Positions 37,544 to 43,941 of a stretch of DNA of 43,941 bases are shown one piece after another; position 1 is the stretch's first letter, and the number at the start of each line of letters is the position of its first letter. The notes under the pieces are model-generated. The model was not told the origin of the DNA. It ran no database searches and saw nothing but the letters and a program-made list of their open reading frames with translations. Source of the DNA: a virus. The translations under genes were made by a program, and so were the position numbers. Location of the stretch: positions 1 to 43,941 of IMG/VR virus record IMGVR_UViG_3300031746_003924; one strand, written 5' to 3'.

Positions 37544-38696
37544 GCGAACCTACGTGACCACCGACGATGGGTCAATGGTGAAGGTCGAATATCTCGAGGA
37601 GGCACTTCGAAAAGGTTATGGCTCAGGTGGATTTTATGATTTAGAAAAAGCCTTGATCGGGGAAGCCAAGGGCAAGTGGAAAATCTTGAGAAGAAAACCA
37701 GGTCAAGAATATGGCGACAAGATGATGAGGCCAAGCGGCCCGGCTCTGTGGGATTTGGGAGAAGGAACCTATGCGACAAAAGGCGTAAAAAAAAAGATGG
37801 TCGCCTGGGTTCAGGACTCCTCAATCCATGGCGGCGCGGAGATAAGCAATGAACTCGTTATTAAGGTGGGAGTTGATTGTGGGTTCAGCATCTCGGTGAT
37901 TACGCCTAAAGTCGTGGACTTAGAATCTGAGTTCGAGAAGGCAGACCTCGTCATCTTTAATAACATTTGGGCCTTCAACCCTCTTCAGATGAAAGCCATC
38001 GACAAATTCGTTTCGCGTGGGATGAGGCCGTATGTAAAATATGAGCACGATCATCGAGAACTTGGTAGACTGGAGTTCTCGAGAAGGCTTTTTGCAAACT
38101 CAATCCTCAACGTTTTTCTATCGCCAATCCACTTAGATAATCACCGGCAAGTTCTCGGATGCAATGGGATCTGCCTTCCTCTTGCGATCGACGTCGACCT
38201 CTTTCACCTAATCCCGTCGGTCGAGAGAAAAGCCAACACGGCCCTGATATGCAATGTTCGAAATTTTAAATCATGGAAGAATCTTCAGGCCTACATCTCC
38301 GATCATCCTGAGATTGCGTTTACGGTCCTATCTAACGGAGGCGCTCCCGTGAGCGGGGGCAACGTTAAGGTATATCCGATGGTTCCCTATGAGAAGATGT
38401 CAGAAATTTACTCCACCCACCAATACCTGGTCCACATCCTTGACGGGTGGGGAGCAAATGAGCGGGTGGTTTGGGAGGCGTCTCTTTGCGGGTGCCAGAT
38501 CGTGGCAAACAAGATGGTTGGAGCTCTGAGTTGGGGCAAAGAAGGATTCAACGTGAACCTAACTAACGAAACCGTCGTTCGGGAGTGGCTGGAGAAAGCG
38601 CCATATCTCTTTTGGCGCGAGATTGATGACCGAATGAAAAGAATTAATTCAATGAAGACGGTTCCCGAATTTCAAGAAGTAGTGTGTAGTGGGTGA
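37524..38696 (+). CDS. GT-B glycosyltransferase-like protein
   Basis: 390 residues from ATG 37524, behind AGAGGA; an ATG two codons earlier lies too close to it. The N-terminal ~85 residues are not typical of glycosyltransferases. The rest has the two-Rossmann layout of GT4-like enzymes: VAWVQDSSIHGGAEISNEL, a middle NVRNFKSWKNLQAYI and a late donor-site region (GWGANERVVWEASLCGCQIVANK). It begins the glycan cassette. Confidence 0.7.
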   Translation: MNSEEVKRTYVTTDDGSMVKVEYLEEALRKGYGSGGFYDLEKALIGEAKGKWKILRRKPGQEYGDKMMRPSGPALWDLGEGTYATKGVKKKMVAWVQDSSIHGGAEISNELVIKVGVDCGFSISVITPKVVDLESEFEKADLVIFNNIWAFNPLQMKAIDKFVSRGMRPYVKYEHDHRELGRLEFSRRLFANSILNVFLSPIHLDNHRQVLGCNGICLPLAIDVDLFHLIPSVERKANTALICNVRNFKSWKNLQAYISDHPEIAFTVLSNGGAPVSGGNVKVYPMVPYEKMSEIYSTHQYLVHILDGWGANERVVWEASLCGCQIVANKMVGALSWGKEGFNVNLTNETVVREWLEKAPYLFWREIDDRMKRINSMKTVPEFQEVVCSG

Positions 38697-38700
38697 GTTA

Positions 38701-39510
38701 ATGATTCTTATCTTTTCAGGTCTTGGAGCAAGACGAATGTACCCCGACCAAGAGATGATGGAGAAGACCTTTGGAGGCTTCATCAATTCTTTGAGGCGAC
38801 AGACGGACGTGAACTTTAGGCTTTTTCTTTCTTACCACGATCGACCTAAGATAAAAGTTGAGGACCAATTTATTGGATGGTGTTCAATGGCTCAAGAGTC
38901 TGATGCTGAAATGGCTTTTACGAGAGTCCCGCTAAAGAGGCCAAGCGCTGTGGATGAAGATATTCTTTATAAACTTGTCCCTTATGAGGATGGGGAAGAT
39001 GACCTGAGCCGAAAGCTTGAGAACTCGGTGATTGAGGCCGTTCGATGGGCCTACGGGAAAGGGTTGATGGACTTTTGGCTTCTTCGGATGGACTCCGACG
39101 ACCTGCTTGCAAGGGACACGATTGAGAGGATACACGGTCTTGAAAAAAGTGGAGCAAAGGCGGTCTACAATATGACTTGCCACATGTTTGATCTAAAGGA
39201 AAAAGAGATTGCGATTCATCGTTATCCGGAATCGACCACCTGCCACGCGCTGAAGTTTAAGATTGGTGAGGATAAAAAACTATTTCCCGATTGGTTTTAT
39301 ATGAACTACGATCACTCTTATTTTAAAAGTCGCGTGGCAAAGGATTTTATTCCATCGAAGAATCTTGATTTTGCTTACTGCATCCTCACCAACACGGGAA
39401 ATAATCTTTCTGGGAGGCTGCCGGTAAATAGGGAAAGATTTACTCAAAAGATCAGGGTTACCGATGAGTTGGTCGATAGGTATGGCCTTAGTTCGTTGAT
39501 GGAGATTTAA
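38701..39510 (+). CDS. GT-A glycosyltransferase-like protein
   Basis: 269 residues from ATG 38701; an in-frame GTG at 38689 would add four residues. It opens MILIFSGLGARRMYPDQE and has a metal-binding DxD-type motif in LLRMDSDDLLARDTIERI (~114-131). This layout resembles putative rhamnosyltransferases in phage and cyanobacterial glycan loci. Sugar donor and acceptor are unknown. It lies two bases upstream of the deacetylase-like gene. Confidence 0.65.
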   Translation: MILIFSGLGARRMYPDQEMMEKTFGGFINSLRRQTDVNFRLFLSYHDRPKIKVEDQFIGWCSMAQESDAEMAFTRVPLKRPSAVDEDILYKLVPYEDGEDDLSRKLENSVIEAVRWAYGKGLMDFWLLRMDSDDLLARDTIERIHGLEKSGAKAVYNMTCHMFDLKEKEIAIHRYPESTTCHALKFKIGEDKKLFPDWFYMNYDHSYFKSRVAKDFIPSKNLDFAYCILTNTGNNLSGRLPVNRERFTQKIRVTDELVDRYGLSSLMEI

Positions 39511-39512
39511 GA

Positions 39513-40073
39513 ATGAATATGAAAAGAGCAGTTTTTCACATCGATGATTTTAGCGATAGGCACTATCGCTGCGTCGAAGAGATGTTTGCCCTTAAAAAAA
39601 GATACCCAAAATTTAAGGTCACGCTTTTTGCGATCCCGTTTAAGACGAGTGAAGATCATCTCACTGAGATGAAGAAGCTTGATTGGGTGGAGTTGGCCGT
39701 GCACGGGTTTAAGCATAACTCGAATGATGAGATGCTGCTGCTTTCAAGGGACGAGATCTTTGACTTCTTTTCTCGGGTTGATTTTACGACCTTCGTCAAA
39801 GGGTTTAAGGCTCCAGGGTGGAGGATCAATAAGACGGGCGTGGAGATATGCAATGAATTGGGACTATGGATCGCGCTTCACAGGAAACACCTCCTCTCTC
39901 TTGCTCCGTTATGTTCTAACGGCTTCTATATCTATGGTAGAAGGTATGATGCGTGGCACAGCCACGCGGGGGACGCCGAAGATAATTGGGTGAAGAAAGA
40001 TTTGCCGATGCTTTTGAAAAGGTGGCCCGTGGATCAAGAGTTCATGTTCGTGTCGGAGGCGATAGAGAGATGA
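39513..40073 (+). CDS. NodB-like polysaccharide deacetylase
   Basis: 186 residues, ATG 39513 behind GGAG. The carbohydrate esterase 4 motifs are present: HIDDF (Asp11, Asp12), AVHGFKH (His64, His68) and KAPGWR (99-104). It should remove acyl groups from N-acetylated sugars of a glycan made by the neighbouring transferases. It is shorter than most family members and lacks a signal peptide, so it acts in the cytoplasm. Confidence 0.78.
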   Translation: MNMKRAVFHIDDFSDRHYRCVEEMFALKKRYPKFKVTLFAIPFKTSEDHLTEMKKLDWVELAVHGFKHNSNDEMLLLSRDEIFDFFSRVDFTTFVKGFKAPGWRINKTGVEICNELGLWIALHRKHLLSLAPLCSNGFYIYGRRYDAWHSHAGDAEDNWVKKDLPMLLKRWPVDQEFMFVSEAIER

Positions 40074-40828
40074 TCGATATTTTAATGACGACCTACAATC
40101 GCGTTGAGTTTTTAAAGAAGACTCTGGACAGTTTGTTTCAAAAGACGAGGGACATTTCTTACAGGCTCTTCATCGTTGACGATTGCTCGACGGACGAGAC
40201 TCCGGAATACCTGTCTAAATTGGGCCACGAGAACCTTTGCCACGTTTCGCTTAGCAAGAGGCGCCACGGAGTTCGGTATGGGTTCAATCTTCTGTGGTCG
40301 GAGTCCAAGTGGTATGACGCCTTCTACGAAGATTTTCCTTACCTCTGCTACTTTCAGGATGACGTGGAGATTTTAGAGGACGGGTGGCTTGGGACTCTTC
40401 TCGAAGCATACGAGGAGTTGAAGGAAAAATATGACGTCGGGTTTTTTTCGGGATACGACTGCATCGAACACCCAACCATTGAGTCGGTCGACTGGAATGG
40501 TAGAAAGGTGCTCATAAAAACTTCTCAGGGTTTTCCCAACGTTGTGGCTGAGAAGAAGTTTTGGGAGTCGATAGGGCAGGTGCCGAGGTTCAACCCCGAT
40601 GGTCATCCGATCGGATTTCCAAACGACGGGAAAGGATCGAACCTCGACGTCTGGTTTACAGGGTGTTACAGCAGATCGAGATTTGACAGGGGAGCGGCTT
40701 CCCTAAACTGCGGCTTTAATCAAAAGAAGAAGGTCATGGTTATTCCGATGATGAGGCATCTCGGGCAACTTGAAAATTCTACTTGGGATCCGAAGAGGAT
40801 GATGGGGGAAGTGAGGTTGGTTAAATGA
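40070..40828 (+). CDS. GT2-type glycosyltransferase
   Basis: 252 residues from ATG 40070, which overlaps the previous stop (ATGA) with GGAGG upstream. MIDILMTTYNRVEFLKKTL and FIVDDCSTDETPEYL (Asp37-Asp38) are the nucleotide-sugar site of family 2. QDDV (96-99) supplies the metal site. The C-terminal half is variable and ends in a region rich in Trp and Lys. It makes one step of the glycan. Confidence 0.82.
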   Translation: MIDILMTTYNRVEFLKKTLDSLFQKTRDISYRLFIVDDCSTDETPEYLSKLGHENLCHVSLSKRRHGVRYGFNLLWSESKWYDAFYEDFPYLCYFQDDVEILEDGWLGTLLEAYEELKEKYDVGFFSGYDCIEHPTIESVDWNGRKVLIKTSQGFPNVVAEKKFWESIGQVPRFNPDGHPIGFPNDGKGSNLDVWFTGCYSRSRFDRGAASLNCGFNQKKKVMVIPMMRHLGQLENSTWDPKRMMGEVRLVK

Positions 40829-41412
40829 CTGAAGTTTTTAAAAAAGTAATTTTAACATCCAACGTTAATGGCACCGTCTTTAAGATTGAGGGAGACGTCA
40901 CCGACGTTAAGGCTACTCCCCGTGGCTCGATCCTCTTTGCAAAGGATCATTTTAAAAATAGAGACGATCTTGCGATTGCAGAGATAGGGGTTCAGTGCGG
41001 CCTTAACGCCGAGTATATATGGAATGAGCTTCACCCGAAGTTATTGGTCCTCATCGATTCATGGGACGCCTCGGGCGGGCAGATGAACAATCTTAATTTT
41101 GCTGAGACGTGGCACAGGCTGCACGGCAAGAGAGAGATCATCCTTATCAAGGGATGGTCTTCTGATGTCTCAAGAATCCTTGGCCTTCAATTCGACTTCA
41201 TCTACATCGATGGAGATCACGCGGAAGTTATGGTTAGAGGTGATATACTGTCGTGGCTTCCAAAAGTCAAATCTGGCGGGTTGATTGGAGGCCATGATTT
41301 CGATCACCCAGCCGGAGTGGCAAAGGCAGTTAATGAGGTGTTCGGGGAAAGAGTTATAACTCGTGTGAATGGATCAAAGTTAATTGGGGATGATTGGATG
41401 GTGCTGGTATGA
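40825..41412 (+). CDS. SAM-dependent methyltransferase (class I)
   Basis: 195 residues, ATG overlapping the previous stop. Motif I is AIAEIGVQCGLNAEYI, and the post-motif region FDFIYIDGDHAEVMVRGDILSWLPKVKSGGLIGGHDF matches the small-molecule or sugar O-methyltransferase type found in polysaccharide loci. Methylation of a glycan residue is the likely role. It overlaps the GT17 gene by four bases. Confidence 0.78.
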   Translation: MTEVFKKVILTSNVNGTVFKIEGDVTDVKATPRGSILFAKDHFKNRDDLAIAEIGVQCGLNAEYIWNELHPKLLVLIDSWDASGGQMNNLNFAETWHRLHGKREIILIKGWSSDVSRILGLQFDFIYIDGDHAEVMVRGDILSWLPKVKSGGLIGGHDFDHPAGVAKAVNEVFGERVITRVNGSKLIGDDWMVLV

Positions 41413-42203
41413 TTTTTGACTGCTTCCCATTTTTCAACGAGTTAGATCTGCTTGAAATTAGGATGCACGAATTAGATGCGGTTGTCGACTACTTCGTTAT
41501 TGCCGAGTCGGAAAAGACGCATCAGGGAAATGCGAAGCCGCTTTATTTTAAAGAGAATCGGGAAAGGTTCAAAGAATTTGATCATAAGATTATATTCGAA
41601 AGCGTGAAAGTTAAAGGAGATAATACATGGGAGAGAGAACATAGCCAGAGAAATCTGATCTCGTCTTTAATCAAGGATATAGCAAAGCCTGATGATATCG
41701 TGATTCTGTCGGACGCGGACGAAATACCGAGAGCCGAAAAAATTAGGGAGGCCATAAAAAATCATGATTTAAAAGATCCGGTGACCTTTGACCCATGGCT
41801 TTTCTACTACTATCTTAACGGCCTTATAGCAAAAGATTATGAGTGTGGACCTGTCATGGGTTACTTTGGGCAGATCGTTGACCAATACGAAGGATTTCAC
41901 AATTTTAAATGGCTGAACGGCCAGAGAAAATTTAAGGCGATAAGTAACGGGGCGTGGCATTTTAGTTGGATAGGTGGGGCAGAGAAGATCAAGGAAAAAA
42001 TAAAGTCGTGCGCTCATGTAGAATTGAATAACTCGAGTCTTCTGAGTGTTGGAAAAATAGAAGAAATCGTTGAAGGTGGAATTCACATCACCGAAAGATC
42101 AGTGGATAGAATCGTCAAATACGTTCGGATTGACGAAATGTTTCCAGAGTATCTTTTTAAGAACCAAGAATTATTTTCTAATTTAATTCACGGGGTAACT
42201 TAA
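41409..42203 (+). CDS. GT17 family glycosyltransferase
   Basis: 264 residues from ATG 41409 (ATGA overlap); a start five codons upstream is less likely. The opening MIFDCFPFFNELDLLEIRM, VIAESEKTHQG and ILSDADEIPR (Asp102, Asp104) are the landmarks of glycosyltransferase family 17 (beta-1,4-N-acetylglucosaminyltransferase-like). Bacterial and viral members are common in glycan loci; the acceptor here is unknown. Confidence 0.85.
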   Translation: MIFDCFPFFNELDLLEIRMHELDAVVDYFVIAESEKTHQGNAKPLYFKENRERFKEFDHKIIFESVKVKGDNTWEREHSQRNLISSLIKDIAKPDDIVILSDADEIPRAEKIREAIKNHDLKDPVTFDPWLFYYYLNGLIAKDYECGPVMGYFGQIVDQYEGFHNFKWLNGQRKFKAISNGAWHFSWIGGAEKIKEKIKSCAHVELNNSSLLSVGKIEEIVEGGIHITERSVDRIVKYVRIDEMFPEYLFKNQELFSNLIHGVT

Positions 42204-42724
42204 TGGAAGGAATTCATCCAAGTACAGTTTTTGGGGAAAGAGTAAGGATCAGCCTTCATGTGGTGATTGAAGAGGGTTGCATCATCGGTGACGGTACTTT
42301 CCTGGGTGTTGGGTGCGTATTGAGAGCAAATACAAAGATAGGAAAAAATTGCGTTATTGGTCATTACTGTATATTTGAAGGTGGCTGTATTTTAGGGGAT
42401 AGAGTCACAATGGGGCCACATGCGATCATCACTCGGAATGCAATTGTTGAAGACGATGTTTTTATTGGGCCTCACTACCTTGGACTGAACGACAAAAAAG
42501 TCTGGCATGGCCGAGGTAAAGAAAAGGTGATTTTAATCCCGCCAATAATTAGGAGAGCCGCAAGAGTGGGGGCAAGTGCTCTTGTTATGCCGGGGATTGT
42601 TATAGGAGAAAATTCTTTGGTGGGTGCAGGTTCGGTTGTGACAAGGGACGTTGAACCAAGAACTATCGTCTGTGGAAATCCAGCTAAGTTAAAGGGGCGT
42701 GTTCCAGAAGAGGAGATATTGTAG
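42203..42724 (+). CDS. Left-handed beta-helix acyltransferase
   Basis: 173 residues, ATG overlapping the previous stop (TAATG). Hexapeptide repeats ([IV]-G-x-x-[CTV]) run through most of the chain: VVIEEGCIIGDGTFLGVGCV, NCVIGHYCIFEGG and later IVIGENSLVGAGSVVTRDV, ending with the typical CGNPAKLKG. It should transfer an acetyl or other acyl group to a sugar nucleotide or glycan residue, working with the neighbouring deacetylase and transferases. Confidence 0.85.
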   Translation: MEGIHPSTVFGERVRISLHVVIEEGCIIGDGTFLGVGCVLRANTKIGKNCVIGHYCIFEGGCILGDRVTMGPHAIITRNAIVEDDVFIGPHYLGLNDKKVWHGRGKEKVILIPPIIRRAARVGASALVMPGIVIGENSLVGAGSVVTRDVEPRTIVCGNPAKLKGRVPEEEIL

Positions 42725-43663
42725 ATGAAGGCTATAGCTTTTTTTCAGAATGGATTAGGAAACTTCATCCTCATGATGCCGAGCCTCGCGGCCGTCGCGT
42801 CGATGACCGATGAAAAAAAGATCGACGTCTGCACCGATGCAAGTTGGAAGGATTGCCGTAGGCCCGCGGTGGAACTGCTTTGTAAAAATTGGGGCGTCGT
42901 TGGAAAGTTTATCAACTACCCAAGCGATCGCCTTGATCCAAGAGATTATGAGATTTGGTACTTCACTCTTCATGGGGTTAACGGTTCAAACATCGTGAAC
43001 GTCTTTAAAAATAATATGCGGAGAATCGTCCCTCGGCCAAGGTGGAGAGAATCGGGAATTCATGAGAGCGAATATTATGAGACGGTTGCTCGATCCATGG
43101 GATATGAGGGCGAGATGCCGATGGTTGATTTTCCTTTTGCCGATGCGCCGGTCCTCGATCTTCCGAGGCCAATCATAGGTCTTTGCAACGGTTATTTTCG
43201 GGTCTCGAACCACTACTGGGACGCGAAGGGATGGCCTCACTTTACCCGTTTTTCTAAGGTTGTAGAGCGTTATTTTGGTGGGTCAGTGGTTGGTGTAGGG
43301 TTAGAGGGAGAACTTCCCCCCGAGATTCATCTTGCAGCAAACTTTGCCGGAAAATTAAATATACTGGAGACGGCAAAAGTCATCTCCCAACTTGATCTTT
43401 TAGTAACGACTGACACTGGCCTCATGCACCTTGCAAACTTGATCGGGGCGCCGATGATCGCTCTCTTCGGCCCAACTCTAACGACAAAGAACGCGCCGAA
43501 AGCTAAGAGTTCTACCGTTCTTCAAATGGGGATCCCCTGCTCCCCTTGCCAGGATAGCGTGAGGTGGTTTAAGTGTAAAACGAACAACTGTATGCAAGGC
43601 ATCACCGTCGGAGACGTGGTGGCTGCGGCAAAGGAAAAACTTAATGGAGTAATTGCGAACTAA
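42725..43663 (+). CDS. GT9 heptosyltransferase-like glycosyltransferase
   Basis: 312 residues, ATG 42725 behind GAGGAG. It opens MKAIAFFQNGLGNFILMMPSL, the N-terminal Rossmann loop of lipopolysaccharide heptosyltransferases. It later has TTDTGLMHLANLIGAPMIALFGPT, the family 9 donor-site signature, and a Cys group near the end (CSPCQDSVRWFKC). Heptose transfer is typical of Gram-negative core lipopolysaccharide, which hints at the host. Confidence 0.85.
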   Translation: MKAIAFFQNGLGNFILMMPSLAAVASMTDEKKIDVCTDASWKDCRRPAVELLCKNWGVVGKFINYPSDRLDPRDYEIWYFTLHGVNGSNIVNVFKNNMRRIVPRPRWRESGIHESEYYETVARSMGYEGEMPMVDFPFADAPVLDLPRPIIGLCNGYFRVSNHYWDAKGWPHFTRFSKVVERYFGGSVVGVGLEGELPPEIHLAANFAGKLNILETAKVISQLDLLVTTDTGLMHLANLIGAPMIALFGPTLTTKNAPKAKSSTVLQMGIPCSPCQDSVRWFKCKTNNCMQGITVGDVVAAAKEKLNGVIAN

Positions 43664-43668
43664 GTGAA

Positions 43669-43743
43669 ATGAGATTTAAAAGATTAAAAACATTTTTATT
43701 TCTTATCTTTTTATTTATTCTAAGTCTACTGGATAATTATTGA
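43669..43743 (+). CDS. Possible tiny membrane peptide (24 aa)
   Basis: ATG 43669, just after the GT9 stop, opens a basic then hydrophobic peptide (FKRLKTFLFLIFLFILSL) ending LDNY. There is no strong ribosome site. The stop overlaps the TTG of the next short ORF, whose product also ends LDNY because the DNA is repeated. Confidence 0.35.
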   Translation: MRFKRLKTFLFLIFLFILSLLDNY

Positions 43744-43763
43744 AACTGCTAAAGATTAGGGAG
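43729..43763. repeat. Direct repeat, copy 1 (with 6-bp insertion)
   Basis: CTGGATAATTATTGAAA and AAGATTAGGGAG, separated by six extra bases, match the uninterrupted copy at 43842-43870. Each copy spans the end of a short ORF and an A/G-rich ribosome-site-like stretch. Confidence 0.85.
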
Positions 43764-43856
43764 ACGATATCCAGACCAGCCGCACGGACGATGATCGAAC
43801 TTTTTCGACAGGCAAAAAAAAGCGATGGGTCAACGGGAAGCCTGGATAATTATTGA
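43740..43856 (+). CDS. Possible small basic protein (38 aa)
   Basis: TTG 43740 overlaps the previous stop; an internal ATG at 43791 is an alternative. The frame reads (M)KLLKIRETISRPAARTMIELF then a Ser/Gly-rich tail ending LDNY. Weakly supported; it lies between the two copies of the repeat. Confidence 0.3.
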   Translation: MKLLKIRETISRPAARTMIELFRQAKKSDGSTGSLDNY

Positions 43857-43870
43857 AAAGATTAGGGAGG
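43842..43870. repeat. Direct repeat, copy 2
   Basis: The uninterrupted copy of the repeat at 43729-43763. Its end supplies the GGGAGG ribosome site of the partial gene at 43878. Confidence 0.85.
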
Positions 43871-43877
43871 TGAATCA

Positions 43878-43941
43878 TGGCAAAACTACTTTTAATTAAT
43901 TTAGCGACGTATCGACCTGGAGTTAATAATATTGGGGATGT
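43878..43941 (+). CDS. Start of an unidentified gene (partial)
   Basis: ATG 43878 behind GGGAGGTGAATC. Only the first 21 residues are in the window (MAKLLLINLATYRPGVNNIG). A hydrophobic strand followed by a turn would suit the N-terminus of a Rossmann-like or B12/radical-SAM-type protein, but this is a guess. It probably belongs to the glycan cassette. Confidence 0.6.

Noticed and set aside
1-43941. tRNA genes, integrase or attachment site
   Set aside because: I looked for T-loop-like GTTCGAATC patterns, tyrosine/serine recombinase motifs and repressor genes and found none convincing; a tRNA scan would be the proper test.

Overview
The window is part of the genome of a tailed double-stranded DNA phage. 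It carries a large terminase, a portal protein, an HK97-type prohead protease and major capsid protein, tail-tip and tail-fibre genes, a lysis cassette and a full phage replication module. The tail-tip protein is of the gene-transfer-agent or lambdoid type, which points to a long-tailed (siphovirus-like) virion. The host is probably Gram-negative: the lysis cassette has a lipoprotein-type transglycosylase and an overlapping spanin-like pair, and the glycan cluster has a heptosyltransferase-like protein. I see no integrase, repressor/Cro pair, tRNA, insertion sequence or CRISPR array, so a virulent lifestyle is the simplest reading.

Layout. Bases 1-6366 (+) hold the end of a tail-tip gene (open at the left edge), a tail-fibre-like gene, a DUF2341-type adhesin and the lysis genes: a membrane/coiled-coil protein, a putative holin, a lipoprotein lytic transglycosylase, tiny membrane proteins and two spanin-like proteins. 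Bases 6379-29514 (-) form a long early/middle block read leftward. From its promoter end it holds small zinc-ribbon and paired paralogous small proteins, a SNF2-type helicase, an HD hydrolase, an SSB-like protein, an archaeo-eukaryotic-type primase, a UvrD-like helicase, a DUF932 protein and a zinc/winged-helix protein. A nucleotide- and DNA-modification block follows (dNMP kinase-like, asparagine-synthase-like, all-alpha dNTP pyrophosphatase, a fused C5/amino methyltransferase, a thymidylate-synthase/dCMP-hydroxymethylase homologue, an HNH-deaminase fusion, an MBD4-like glycosylase and a Dam-like methyltransferase), then two candidate PD-(D/E)XK nucleases and a family A DNA polymerase. Bases 29515-30146 are a divergent regulatory region rich in palindromes. 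Bases 30147-37297 (+) are the packaging and head genes. Bases 37364-43941 (+) are a glycan-type cassette of glycosyltransferases, a NodB-like deacetylase, a SAM methyltransferase and a left-handed beta-helix acyltransferase, running off the right edge.

How the genes may work together. The strongest candidate for an undescribed system is the block at 9954-16642. A nucleotide pyrophosphatase could deplete dCTP (or dUTP), and a thymidylate-synthase homologue with Asp where dTMP synthases have Asn could modify dCMP at C5. A dNMP kinase could return the product to the triphosphate pool for the phage polymerase. A two-headed methyltransferase and an asparagine-synthase-like enzyme could add further modification. 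The MBD4-like mismatch glycosylase would suit a genome rich in 5-substituted cytosine, whose deamination yields T:G-type mismatches. This is inference from family resemblance and gene neighbourhood. All coordinates come from reading the sequence by eye, and no database search was run.
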